This document shows positions 14,255 through 23,070 of a stretch of DNA of 43,010 bases, one piece after another. Positions within the stretch are counted from its first letter, which is position 1. Every line of letters begins with the position of its first letter. Source of the DNA: Agrobacterium arsenijevicii (GTDB lineage: Bacteria > Pseudomonadota > Alphaproteobacteria > Rhizobiales > Rhizobiaceae); the NCBI GenBank assembly GCA_000949895.1, contig JWIT01000041.1, positions 1 through 43,010 of the forward strand, read 5' to 3'. Both the position numbers and the translations under genes were made by a program. The notes under the pieces are model-generated. The model had not been told where the DNA came from and searched no databases. It was given only the letters and a program-made list of their open reading frames with translations.

Positions 14255-16279
14255 TTAGACAAGTCCAACCTCTGCTGGATCTGGAACTGTCTGTTTTAAA
14301 ATCTCGGCGATGCTTTGTCTGCTTCGCGCCGAGACGCCTTTAGTCTGCGTTAGCTTTGCATCAATCGTCGCCCGCAGCTGTTCGGCTGTAGGCTTTAGCC
14401 GTGCCTCTATCTTCTCGGCGGCGTCGTCGTCCGGGCTGGTCGGTCCTTGAGCGGAAACAAAATCCGGATTGTGCCGACCCTTCCTGTTCGAGGCCAACTG
14501 TAATGCCCTGGCGACGACAACTGGGATTTTGGTATCATCCACCTCGCCGGGAGCTGGTCCTCGATCCTCAGCTGATGGCATCGAAATACCCCCATAGTCC
14601 TCAGCAACCGCCGGGACCTGCAACAGGGAAACAAGTTCCGCGTCGGGGACGGTAGGCTGGTTCTCAGCAGCGTATTGTGCGGCGGTCTTGAACTCGGCTA
14701 CCTCATGAAATCGGAGCTTTTGTCCGAATATAGCTCGCTGCCCTTCTACGAGCAGAAGCATTCGGTCCTCCGGCATCTGACGAACCTCCTGTGGCATCAT
14801 CAGGTCGCGTTCGCGAATCTGTTCGACCTTCGTCCGCCGCGGTAGCCCCATCAATTCCAAAGTTCGCGACTCTGACTTATAACGGATGGTCTTCTTGCCA
14901 AGCGCGCGAGAGGCGTACTCGGCCGTGGCCTGGTCATTGGCGCCGAGAACGAGTTGCAGTCCGCAGTTGCCGAGAAGGGAATGACGCGACGTCTCTCCGT
15001 AGATCTCATCCAGGCTTTTGAGGTCCTGAATGATGAAGGCCATCTTGATGTTGTAGCCAGCGACATAAGGGAGCTTGTTCATGATCTCATCCATCCTTTT
15101 AAGCTGGCGAAACTCATCGAGCAGAAAATAAGCGGGCAGCGCGCCCGGATCGAATTCTCGGGTCAGCAGGTCCATGCTCTGCTGAACGAACAAGGTAAGG
15201 AGGGGGCGTAGGATGGTTACATCGCTGATATTTGGCGCCAGATAAATTGAAATTGGCCGCCGGCGCATCGAAGCCAAGTCGATATCGGTGACATGGGTGG
15301 CTGCGATCACGCGTTCATTGCGAAACGGCTGCATCGCCTTTTGGATATCGAGCAGCGCAGAGCGGGCCGCCCGTTCATTGAGGGAAATGTACGCGTTGAA
15401 GCTGTCTGTTGTGAACCGGGATAGATCCGGCTCCTTCTCCTTGATGAGTTTCATCATGACCTGCAGGTCGACGCCTGCGTTGAAGATACTGTTGACCTCA
15501 CCTAGGTTGCGACGGTTTCTGTAGTGGCTGCTTTCCAGCACATAGCTGATGACCCCGGCAATGACCTGCTGAGCGGTTCCCTGCCAGACGGCATTGTCTG
15601 AGCCGAGCGTTTCCGGAATGAGAATGCTCGCCATGTTCTGGATGTCGATCGTGCGGCTGCCGCGATCTGGCCGAACGAAGTCCATCGGGTTCCAACGATG
15701 AGTCTTTGATGCCCCCGGCGAAAACAAAAATACTTGGTGCCCATTCGCCTTTCGGTAACCCGCGGTCTGCTGATAGATCTCGCCTTTAAGATCGGTGACA
15801 ACCATCGATCCTGGGAACTTCAAAGCATTTGGGATGACATATCCGACGCCCTTTCCGGACCGGGTCGGACCGATGACCAGGTGATGCCGATCATCAAGCC
15901 GTCGCAAGATATTGCGGCCCATTCTGCCGAAGATGTGACCGTCCTTGCGAAACCACTTCCCCTTCCGGATAGAGCCAATATCCTGAAACGCCGCGTCTCC
16001 CAGCGGGTTGGAAGGACGGCGCAGCCCAAAAATTCCTGCTCCCGTAGCGACGGCAATTGCGGGAACGAGAGCTCCCGCTGCGGCAATCTGAAGTGCGCGG
16101 TTGCCTGAATAGAGCCAAAATTGCTGTAACGGCGCAAACGGGTTGGCTGTGACGGTCAGTTGAAGGATACGGCTGTCCTTGTAGACGAACTGAAGAATCA
16201 GGGCATAGCCGATGACCCACACCGCAACGGCGATTAGCCCGCAAAACAGCAGATAGACGACAAGATAGGTCCTGCTCAT
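14255..16279 (-). CDS. virD4: VirD4 type IV coupling protein
   Basis: The 674-residue protein has two N-terminal membrane segments (about residues 3-25 and 55-85). The ATPase domain has Walker A GPTRSGKG (about 136-143), DLKGEIY, and Walker B YFLLDEF (about 383-389), followed by a C-terminal region of about 150 residues without recognisable domains. VirD4 proteins dock the relaxase-DNA complex and energise its entry into the VirB channel. Start at 16279 is chosen over the longer frame to 16729 because it overlaps the virB11 stop (ATGA) and the residues before it are antisense-like. It is the last gene of the operon; no terminator hairpin is obvious downstream. Confidence 0.95.
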   Translation of the reverse strand: MSRTYLVVYLLFCGLIAVAVWVIGYALILQFVYKDSRILQLTVTANPFAPLQQFWLYSGNRALQIAAAGALVPAIAVATGAGIFGLRRPSNPLGDAAFQDIGSIRKGKWFRKDGHIFGRMGRNILRRLDDRHHLVIGPTRSGKGVGYVIPNALKFPGSMVVTDLKGEIYQQTAGYRKANGHQVFLFSPGASKTHRWNPMDFVRPDRGSRTIDIQNMASILIPETLGSDNAVWQGTAQQVIAGVISYVLESSHYRNRRNLGEVNSIFNAGVDLQVMMKLIKEKEPDLSRFTTDSFNAYISLNERAARSALLDIQKAMQPFRNERVIAATHVTDIDLASMRRRPISIYLAPNISDVTILRPLLTLFVQQSMDLLTREFDPGALPAYFLLDEFRQLKRMDEIMNKLPYVAGYNIKMAFIIQDLKSLDEIYGETSRHSLLGNCGLQLVLGANDQATAEYASRALGKKTIRYKSESRTLELMGLPRRTKVEQIRERDLMMPQEVRQMPEDRMLLLVEGQRAIFGQKLRFHEVAEFKTAAQYAAENQPTVPDAELVSLLQVPAVAEDYGGISMPSAEDRGPAPGEVDDTKIPVVVARALQLASNRKGRHNPDFVSAQGPTSPDDDAAEKIEARLKPTAEQLRATIDAKLTQTKGVSARSRQSIAEILKQTVPDPAEVGLV

Positions 16280-17304
16280 GCCGTATGCCTTGCGTAGTAG
16301 ATTTCGGAGACGCCCCTGCGGCCGCCCTCGCGTCGCAACTGGATGACGACAGGGATCACCATCTGGATGTAGGACATCAGATCCTGCTTGGAGTAGCCTG
16401 CCGACATTCCGCCTTGCTGCACCATCATGGCCAACTGTTCGTAGGCGCCGAGTGGCGTATCGGCGTGAACCGTCGACATGCTGCCCGGATGACCGGTATT
16501 GATGGCGCGCAGAAAGGCGAAAGCCTCGGCCCCTCTTATCTCGCCGACAAACAGGCGATCGGGCCGCATCCGCAGCGACGCCTCGAGCAGCGACTGTATC
16601 GTGACCTGCGCCGTACCTTGATCGCCGCGCGAAGCCAGGAGATGGACGGCGTTCTTTTGCGGCGGGAAGAGTTCTCGGGTGTCCTCCAGGGTCAGGATGC
16701 GCTCGAAGGGGTCGATCGTCTTGAGGCACGCATTGAGGAAGGTTGTTTTTCCGGTGGAGGTTCCGCCGCTGATCAGGATCGAGACGCGCTGCCGGATAGC
16801 CGATCTGATAAACTCGTAAATGCGCTCCCCCCGCAGATGCTCAATGAGCGCCTCCTCGACATCGGTAAGGCCGCCTACTGCAACAGATACCTTTTCCAGC
16901 GAACCATTGTCCCGGTACTCTTCGAGCGTGAAGTCACTCGTCACCTGCTTGCGGATCGAGATGGCACCACCGTCGGCGGCTGCCGGCGGCAGGACGATCT
17001 GGATGCGCTCACCCGTGGGCAACGCCGCGGAGAGGATCGGGCTTGCGCGACTGATAAACTGATGCGTCGTGCCGGCGACACGTTCCCCGATATTTTCGAT
17101 CTCGGCCGTTGTCAGCGCTGGGATCTCATGATGCTCCATAACATCGGCGCCCAGGCGTTCAATATAGACGTGCCCTGGTCGATTGACTGAGATCTCGACG
17201 ACGCTCGGGTCGGACAAGAAAGCCGAGAGTGGGTCGAGTGCCCGCTGTAGAAAGTAGTAGGGGCTGTTGTCAGCGGCTTTGATTTTGACGGATGCCTCGC
17301 TCAT
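16276..17304 (-). CDS. virB11: VirB11 traffic ATPase
   Basis: The 342-residue protein is a hexameric secretion ATPase. It has an N-terminal domain with VVEISVNRPGHVYIERLG, then Walker A GGTSTGKTT (about residues 178-186), the Asp box LTLEDTRELF, Walker B-like MRPDRLFVGEIRGAEA and the His box TGHPGSMSTVHA. It sits at the inner membrane with VirB4 and VirD4. The start lies 35 bases inside the 3' end of virB10, and its stop overlaps virD4. Confidence 0.96.
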   Translation of the reverse strand: MSEASVKIKAADNSPYYFLQRALDPLSAFLSDPSVVEISVNRPGHVYIERLGADVMEHHEIPALTTAEIENIGERVAGTTHQFISRASPILSAALPTGERIQIVLPPAAADGGAISIRKQVTSDFTLEEYRDNGSLEKVSVAVGGLTDVEEALIEHLRGERIYEFIRSAIRQRVSILISGGTSTGKTTFLNACLKTIDPFERILTLEDTRELFPPQKNAVHLLASRGDQGTAQVTIQSLLEASLRMRPDRLFVGEIRGAEAFAFLRAINTGHPGSMSTVHADTPLGAYEQLAMMVQQGGMSAGYSKQDLMSYIQMVIPVVIQLRREGGRRGVSEIYYARHTA

Positions 17305-18517
17305 GCTTGATTTCCTTCAGCGCTTCCTCGACCGGATCCGGATACATCGCGGAGAAGTCGAGATCCTGGCGAACGTAGACGAAGATGCGCTCACCCTGGT
17401 GAACACTGATCGTCGGCGGTATCTTGAGGTTCTCTGCGAGCGCCTGGTTGGCCATATCGGAAAAGGTCTGGGCGATCGTTTCGCGCGCGAGTTCGGCTGC
17501 ACGGTCAGAATCGGAATCGCCGTTCCCGCTGCTCGAGTAGGATCCACTGCCGTAACCGGTCAGGTAGGAGGAGCCGGCGCCGACAATCGAAAGCAGGATT
17601 GCCGATCCAAAGCGCTCTCGCCACTTGTTGTCGACAAGTCCTGTCAGGCCAGAGCGCCCCAGGCTATCCGTGCCGATGCTGTTGAGCCGAACCGTCACGC
17701 CGTCGTCCCGCAGCAACCGCGTCCAGATGACGAATATGCGCTTCTGTCCACGCGTGACCTCGGACTGGTATTCCCCGATGAGCCTTGTTCCGGTCGGGAT
17801 CAGAATGCGCCGCCCGTCAAAGGAGTAGACATCCTGTGAGGTAATCGCACGGATTTGGCCGGGCAGGTCGCTGTTGATGGCTGTTTCGAGGATTCCCGGG
17901 ATCAAGGTTCCCTCAGGGATCATCGCGTCGATGCGATCAATCTGCCGTGCTTTGGCCGATCGATCGCCGATCGCGGAAGCGGACGCGAGAAACTTGCTAT
18001 TGCGATCTTCCCCTGCCACCGTTGGCCCACCCTCGGCGCTGCCAGCACCCAAGGAGTCGCGTCCGTCGACCTTGGTAGAGTCAATCACCACCTGCTTAGA
18101 TAGAAAACGTTTCGGGAACTCCTCGACCTTGTCAGGTTGGGCGAGCGGTTCGTTATTGGTTTCGACGATGCCCGGCGGAGCAGGGACATCGAACTTCGTC
18201 GTATCCGACGGTTCTTCCTTCTTCTCCTCGACCGGGGGATCAGGCAGCTTGATGATCGGCTCAGGATCCCTTTCAGGCTCCTTCTCACCTTCGCGAAGAA
18301 ACGATGGTGGGCGGAAGGTGGTGGTCGTGAACTCTTCGTCGCCTCTGACGCTCTCCGGCCTGCGCTGCTCGGGAGCAAACACGACAACATAGGCGAGCGC
18401 TGCTCCGCCAAACAGAAGGGCCGCCCCTCCTAACAATTGCTTTCGGCGGGCGCGCTTGTCTCTGACGTCAACCTCGTCGCCAGCGAGCATCGCTTCGAGT
18501 TCTGGAGAGCGCTGCAT
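17270..18517 (-). CDS. virB10: VirB10 channel scaffold
   Basis: The 415-residue protein has a short cytoplasmic N-terminus, one membrane helix (about residues 28-47) and a proline/glutamate-rich periplasmic linker (about 75-150). The C-terminal beta-barrel domain carries the family motifs IPEGTLIPGILETAINSD and RILIPTGTRLIGEYQS. It spans both membranes and contributes the outer-membrane pore of the core complex with VirB7 and VirB9. A Gly/Ser-rich antenna-like loop (TGYGSGSYSSSGNGDSDSD) is present near residue 330. The stop overlaps the virB11 start region. Confidence 0.96.
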   Translation of the reverse strand: MQRSPELEAMLAGDEVDVRDKRARRKQLLGGAALLFGGAALAYVVVFAPEQRRPESVRGDEEFTTTTFRPPSFLREGEKEPERDPEPIIKLPDPPVEEKKEEPSDTTKFDVPAPPGIVETNNEPLAQPDKVEEFPKRFLSKQVVIDSTKVDGRDSLGAGSAEGGPTVAGEDRNSKFLASASAIGDRSAKARQIDRIDAMIPEGTLIPGILETAINSDLPGQIRAITSQDVYSFDGRRILIPTGTRLIGEYQSEVTRGQKRIFVIWTRLLRDDGVTVRLNSIGTDSLGRSGLTGLVDNKWRERFGSAILLSIVGAGSSYLTGYGSGSYSSSGNGDSDSDRAAELARETIAQTFSDMANQALAENLKIPPTISVHQGERIFVYVRQDLDFSAMYPDPVEEALKEIKHERGIRQNQSR

Positions 18518-19329
18518 CAGTTTCCGCTCCTTCGGCGTGTCTTTGCCTTATCATCTAGGCTCGGTGCCATGATGTCGGGATCGGGTGCCCCGAAGTCCGG
18601 CTTTCTCAGATTGAAGATGCAGGTCCACTGGTTGCCATCCCGCAACGTGTATTGGCTAGCGGTACCGTCGACGACAATGTAGTCGCCCTCGCGCCGGAAG
18701 TTCCGGAGGGTTTCTGAGAAGTCGGCGTTCACTGCAAAAATTGCCGGCACGGTCGCGCCGAATTTGAAAAACGTCTTCTTGCCGTCGTCGAACACCATTG
18801 AAGGCTTTAGTTTTCCGTCGCCTGAAAAGGAGTAGTCGATATTGACGTTGGCCTTGTCGATGCCCGCCATGTTGGGATTGGCGGCCCGTGCCTCGGCCTC
18901 TTTGCGCAGCGAGGCGTTGAAATCCTTTTCCGGATAGACAAAGTGGATGCCGAATACCTTCTTGCCGTCCTCAGGTGCATAGTCGTTGAGCTCGAGATAA
19001 TAGATCCTCTTCGTGGTCACCACATTCATATTGGTGGTTACCTGTCTGGCTTTGGGTTTGACGAAGAGAATATTTCCCTTGTCCGTCGGCACCACATCCC
19101 AACTTTCAGTGTCACCGAGCGCGACGGTCTCGAATTTTTCGTCCTCGTCGAAAATGATCATCGTCGAAATGCCATAGGTCGCGAAGACGCGCACAACATT
19201 GTTCGGCTGATAGACGACGCTTGTGACGCGTGGATCAAGCCGGCCAGAAGCTGGTGTCTGCGCAGCGAAGGCAGCTGCCAAAGAACCTGTTGCTGCGAGC
19301 GCAGCAGCGAGCATTATGCGAATGATCAT
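18517..19329 (-). CDS. virB9: VirB9 outer core component
   Basis: The 270-residue protein has a cleavable signal peptide (about residues 1-23, ending AAFAAQ). Its N-terminal beta domain begins LDPRVTSVVYQPNNVVRVFA. The C-terminal VirB9 domain has NIDYSFSGDGKLKPSMVFDDGKKTFF and FNLRKPDF near the end, the region that binds VirB7 in other systems. Periplasmic/outer membrane location is expected. Its stop shares a base with the virB10 start. Confidence 0.95.
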   Translation of the reverse strand: MIIRIMLAAALAATGSLAAAFAAQTPASGRLDPRVTSVVYQPNNVVRVFATYGISTMIIFDEDEKFETVALGDTESWDVVPTDKGNILFVKPKARQVTTNMNVVTTKRIYYLELNDYAPEDGKKVFGIHFVYPEKDFNASLRKEAEARAANPNMAGIDKANVNIDYSFSGDGKLKPSMVFDDGKKTFFKFGATVPAIFAVNADFSETLRNFRREGDYIVVDGTASQYTLRDGNQWTCIFNLRKPDFGAPDPDIMAPSLDDKAKTRRRSGN

Positions 19330-20021
19330 CAGCGGCCGCCCTCAGTCACAGTCTCCTGATCGCGGCGATAGTCGTAGACCTGGAACCCAAGGGGGTTTTC
19401 AAAACGCCACTCGTTTGTCGCAGGCGTGTCGGTATATCGATAGCGCACAACAGCGATCCAATGCCGCGGGATCGATTCCGTTTCCGATTGCTCGACGGTG
19501 GTGAAGCGGACAATGCCGGTGCTGGAATTGGGAAAGGTGACCGATGCAATTTCGGTCGTCACCCGCTTGTTGCGCCCGTAAACCCTCGCGGGGTTCTGCA
19601 GATTGGCTGCGCTGTAAAGATCCTGCAACTGGCGGGCCGCGTTTCCCGTCGACAAAAGGGCGGCAATGCCGAAATTCTGCTCGATCGCAAAAGGATCATA
19701 GCCTTCTCGTGAGCGGATGTAGCGAACAATATTGGCCTGGGTAATGGCCTGCTGTTCGGTCAGGTTGGTCGGCCTCGTCAGCCCGGTCTTGACCTCGACA
19801 TAGCCGGTGTTCTTGTCAACCTCCACAATATACGGTTCGAAACTCTTCAGAGGAACGAGCATGGCGAGCGTCGCAAGGCTTACGAGCGTGATCGCACCAA
19901 AAATGGTAGTGACGAACCATGCAAGCGCTCGTGATCGTTTGGCTTTTTTGACGACTTCCTGTTCCCAGATGTCGCCGCTCTGATAGTAGCTTCGCAAGCG
20001 TTCGTCATTCGTCTCTGCCAT
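19329..20021 (-). CDS. virB8: VirB8 inner-membrane assembly factor
   Basis: The 230-residue protein has a cytoplasmic N-terminus, one membrane helix (about residues 33-57) and a periplasmic NTF2-like domain with VEVDKNTGYVEVKTGL, a central SREGYDPFAIEQNFG and RYRYTDTPATNEWRFENPLGF close to the C-terminus. VirB8 nucleates assembly by contacting VirB6, VirB9 and VirB10. The gene abuts virB9. Confidence 0.95.
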   Translation of the reverse strand: MAETNDERLRSYYQSGDIWEQEVVKKAKRSRALAWFVTTIFGAITLVSLATLAMLVPLKSFEPYIVEVDKNTGYVEVKTGLTRPTNLTEQQAITQANIVRYIRSREGYDPFAIEQNFGIAALLSTGNAARQLQDLYSAANLQNPARVYGRNKRVTTEIASVTFPNSSTGIVRFTTVEQSETESIPRHWIAVVRYRYTDTPATNEWRFENPLGFQVYDYRRDQETVTEGGR

Positions 20022-20055
20022 TTCCCCTCATGCCCTTCGGATGTTTTGCACCGGC

Positions 20056-21069
20056 TCAAGCCGGCGTACTGTTCTGGGTGATCTTTGTTTGCATTGCCGC
20101 CTTGGTCCCGGTGCTGTCATTCTCGCCGCCGGATCTATACCGGTCGCGAATGGCTCGCCCGCCGCGGTAGGCCGAGCGGCCGGCGGCTGCGCCGCCCCGC
20201 AAAGCTCCAAGACCTAAGGTTTTTGTTGCCTGGCTAGCGGCTGTCCCAACACCGGCGCTGATGCCACCAGCAATTCCTTGCCCGATCGACTGAATGTACA
20301 GCATGACAAAGGCGCCCGCGGCGCAGAGGAGCAAGAAGCCGGCAATATCGGCGAGCGTGAGAGTTCGGGAACCGCTGGCGGCATCGATCTTTGTCAACTC
20401 CGGGTTCATCGCGGCAATCAGGAAGGATGCAACGACATAGATGAACAGGGGGATCAGTGCGTAGGTGAGAACCTGGTTGAACCAGCCGACACCATAGCCA
20501 CGGGTCCTCTCGAACAGCATGCAGGCGATGAAAATAGGCGCAGTGCCGATCAGGACCCACAGCATGACCTTGGCCAGGATCAGGATCGCCAGCGCAACTG
20601 CAATGAAAATCCCCGCTCCAACCATGATCAACACGCCGATCATGCTGGGAAGGATAGAGAAGTAGCCCGATTGCTCAGCGAAAGCAGACGCCGCCTGATT
20701 GGCGGTGCGCCAGATCTGTGAAAGTCCATTTGTGGGTTCGGTGATGCCGGTGCCGGAGGCAGCCAGGATCGCACGTCCAACGTCCTCGGGCGTGTCATTG
20801 ATCCAATGATAGAGCAGATTGTTGAAATTCGCCCATGAACTAACGAGCGCGAGAATGATCATCATGCGGACAATGCGACCGACAATCTCCGATACGCCAA
20901 TACGCGCTGTCCCAAGGAAGAGCTGCAGACCGTAATATGCAACGTAAGCCACGAGCATGAGCTGCAGGAGCGGCATGATCTCCTGTCCGACCACAGTGTA
21001 GGCCTGCTCGGAAAACGATGTTCCCGAATCCTCGATGCGCTGAAGCAGGTCACCCAGAAAGTCTTCCAT
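20056..21069 (-). CDS. virB6: VirB6 polytopic inner-membrane protein
   Basis: The 337-residue protein has several hydrophobic helices: near residues 30-55, 62-82, 145-170, 175-195, 205-225 and 245-270. The TrbL/VirB6 signature is around LIGTAPIFIACMLFERTRG and GWFNQVLTYALIPLF. The C-terminal tail is soluble and Gly/Arg-rich. VirB6 forms part of the inner-membrane platform for substrate passage. It begins 8 bases after the small lipoprotein gene. Confidence 0.94.
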   Translation of the reverse strand: MEDFLGDLLQRIEDSGTSFSEQAYTVVGQEIMPLLQLMLVAYVAYYGLQLFLGTARIGVSEIVGRIVRMMIILALVSSWANFNNLLYHWINDTPEDVGRAILAASGTGITEPTNGLSQIWRTANQAASAFAEQSGYFSILPSMIGVLIMVGAGIFIAVALAILILAKVMLWVLIGTAPIFIACMLFERTRGYGVGWFNQVLTYALIPLFIYVVASFLIAAMNPELTKIDAASGSRTLTLADIAGFLLLCAAGAFVMLYIQSIGQGIAGGISAGVGTAASQATKTLGLGALRGGAAAGRSAYRGGRAIRDRYRSGGENDSTGTKAAMQTKITQNSTPA

Positions 21070-21077
21070 AGTCGCCC

Positions 21078-21287
21078 CTATTCCAACCCGATCGCAGCGA
21101 AGGCGGCGGCTGGCTCATTGACGCTGCGCATCGGCCCACAGCTTTGCCGGCGATCGTCTGCATAGGACGTCAGCTCCGCCGGCCGCTTGCAGGGGGCCGT
21201 CTTTTCCTTGACGGTCCCGCAGCCTGTTAAAAGCGCTGCCGCAAACAGAAAGCCGACAGGAAGAAATCGCGAGGCATTAGTCACCAT
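21078..21287 (-). CDS. Small lipoprotein, VirB7-like or entry-exclusion-like
   Basis: The 69-residue protein has a lipoprotein signal peptide with lipobox LLTGC (cysteine at about residue 23) and a short mature part with two further cysteines. VirB7 is needed for the outer core and is not found elsewhere in the operon, which favours that role. However, the gene lies between virB5 and virB6. In pKM101 that place is occupied by the entry-exclusion lipoprotein eex, whereas VirB7 normally lies between virB6 and virB8. The usual VirB7 motif P-L-N-x-G-R-W is not clear. Its start overlaps the virB5 end. Confidence 0.75.
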   Translation of the reverse strand: MVTNASRFLPVGFLFAAALLTGCGTVKEKTAPCKRPAELTSYADDRRQSCGPMRSVNEPAAAFAAIGLE

Positions 21288-21978
21288 AGGCGAGTGCTTT
21301 TTTGCTGTTGGAGATGTCGGTCAGGCGCCGTTGATTATCCGCCTGAAGGGATGACACCGCGCCGTTCATGACGCCGATCATTTCGTTGAGGGTGAGGCCG
21401 GATTGGACCTGCAACTGCGTGTTCTGGTCGATCGAGCCTTTGATGTCTTCGGCCGTGCCGATTCTCTGCCCGGCCGCTTCGAACGCACTGCGCCGCGTTT
21501 CCGTCGCCTTCTGCGATCCGTTGATCAGGGCGGAAACACCAAGGACGGTGTTGACCAGTTGCTCATAGGATTTGTCGCCGGAAAAATCGCTGTTTTCCTT
21601 ACCGGACAACGATTTCACCAACTGCAGGCCGTTGATGAAGGTTGTCGCGACCTTGGAGATGTCACCACTCATATTGCCGAAATCGGGAACCCCACCTTTG
21701 ATGAGGCTGTCGAGAGTTGGCATCGAGGCGACGCTGAAACCCTGGCCGATGGCAAGGTTTTGCAGCGGTTGTGACGTACTGCCTCTGTCGCCAGTCACAG
21801 CTTTCAGCGTGTCCTGGACAGTCGTCAATATATTGGAGTTTGTATCGAGAATCTTGGTCGTCGTTTCGGCTGTTTCCTTGGCAATGGCGTAGTTTTGTTT
21901 GTCGATCACCGGCACGTCAGCTTTGGCCACGCCAAGCGGTAGGAAGGCGAGCGCTGCAGTCACTTTCAACAGTTTCAT
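21277..21978 (-). CDS. virB5: VirB5 minor pilus protein
   Basis: The 233-residue protein has a signal peptide (about residues 1-20, cleaved before ADVPVID) and a helical mature domain with a long heptad-like pattern, a variable middle and the C-terminal MIGVMNGAVSSLQADNQRR typical of VirB5/TraC. It is a pilus-tip component involved in contact and assembly. TAGGAGCC lies about 7 bases upstream of the ATG. The mature N-terminus shares ADVPVID and following residues with the neighbouring lytic transglycosylase. Confidence 0.9.
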   Translation of the reverse strand: MKLLKVTAALAFLPLGVAKADVPVIDKQNYAIAKETAETTTKILDTNSNILTTVQDTLKAVTGDRGSTSQPLQNLAIGQGFSVASMPTLDSLIKGGVPDFGNMSGDISKVATTFINGLQLVKSLSGKENSDFSGDKSYEQLVNTVLGVSALINGSQKATETRRSAFEAAGQRIGTAEDIKGSIDQNTQLQVQSGLTLNEMIGVMNGAVSSLQADNQRRLTDISNSKKALAYGD

Positions 21979-21987
21979 GATTGGCTC

Positions 21988-23070
21988 CTACTGTGGTTGC
22001 AGCATCAGCTGTACGTTCGAGGGAGATTCCCGTTTTTCGATGCACGCTCGTTGCTCGGGATCCCAGACGAGGTTGAGTTTTGGATCGCACAGACCTGTCG
22101 TGTCTCTAGGCTTGTCGTCATCCTTGTACTTCGATGCCGATTGGGACGAACTGGACAGGTCGGAGGTCGTAACGGCATTGCGGGAGTTGATAAGATCCGC
22201 CATGGCGGTGCCGAGCTTGATGACGTTGTTCATCATTTCCAGATTGGCGTTGCGCACCGTGGAATTGTGATCCCAGCTGTCCTGAATGGTACCCGTCTGG
22301 AGCCCGGCCAACTGCTGATACCAGCTTCCGACGTTGGAGAGACTGTCAGCGGTAGCTGTGGTCGTGCCCATCGCGTTGAGGGTCGAGTTTCGCATGCCGG
22401 TATAGGCAGTCTCGCCACCGCCGAAATTGAGTGGAATGCCGGACTTGTCGGATCCGCCGAAGGCCGGAAGCCAGTCCTGCGTGATGCTGCGCACATACCC
22501 TTGGGTTTCCTTGAACGGAGGAATGCCGCCATATTTGTTGACGTTGCCGGCGCCGGAATTGTACGCGGCAAGCGCCAGGGCCACGTTGCCATTATAGCGG
22601 CGCAGTTGCTGCTTGTAGTAACGCGCGCCGCCCCGCAGGTTTTCTTCAATATTGTGTTCGTTGACGCCAAGTTCGGCCGCAGTGCCTGGCATCAACTGGG
22701 CCAGCCCGGTCGCGCCCATGCCGGATTTGGCACACGGGTTGAACCGGCTCTCCTGGTAGACCAGCGCCAGGAACTCGTTTTCGTTGACGCCCTCTTCCCG
22801 AGCGACACGGCGTACGAGGCCGGAAATTTCGGAGTTTTGCTCGGCGGCGCCGACCGGATCGTTCCGCCGCGATGGCCGGTACATTGAGCAGGTCACCGAG
22901 GTGTTAATGGTGTGACGATCCTTGTCGGTCGTTTCAATTTTGCGCGTTGTCGCGTCGCGCGCGGTGTCTTCCTGCAGAATTGTATCGTCGATTACAGGGA
23001 CGTCGGCCCAGGCAAGACCGGGAACCTCGAAGACCGTGAAAGCCAACAAAGGAAGTGCAAATCGCTTCAT
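21988..23070 (-). CDS. Second lytic transglycosylase with VirB5-like N-terminus
   Basis: The 360-residue protein has a signal peptide and a mature N-terminus beginning ADVPVID. Its SLT-type lysozyme-like domain (about residues 85-215) has catalytic E107 in ALVYQESRF, then GATGLAQLMPGTAAELG, ARYYKQQL and ALAAYNSGAGNVNKYGG. A further 145-residue helical C-terminal region ends in CDPKLNLVWDPEQRACIEKR. Such enzymes open peptidoglycan for the channel. The preferred start at 23070 overlaps the virB4 stop (ATGA) and has GGGAGG upstream. It is unusual as a second transglycosylase in an operon already encoding VirB1. Confidence 0.88.
   Translation of the reverse strand: MKRFALPLLAFTVFEVPGLAWADVPVIDDTILQEDTARDATTRKIETTDKDRHTINTSVTCSMYRPSRRNDPVGAAEQNSEISGLVRRVAREEGVNENEFLALVYQESRFNPCAKSGMGATGLAQLMPGTAAELGVNEHNIEENLRGGARYYKQQLRRYNGNVALALAAYNSGAGNVNKYGGIPPFKETQGYVRSITQDWLPAFGGSDKSGIPLNFGGGETAYTGMRNSTLNAMGTTTATADSLSNVGSWYQQLAGLQTGTIQDSWDHNSTVRNANLEMMNNVIKLGTAMADLINSRNAVTTSDLSSSSQSASKYKDDDKPRDTTGLCDPKLNLVWDPEQRACIEKRESPSNVQLMLQPQ

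Noticed and set aside
16280..16729. N-terminal extension of VirD4
   Set aside because: It overlaps virB11 and reads as low-quality, Arg-rich sequence; the start at 16279 matches the family and the ATGA overlap.
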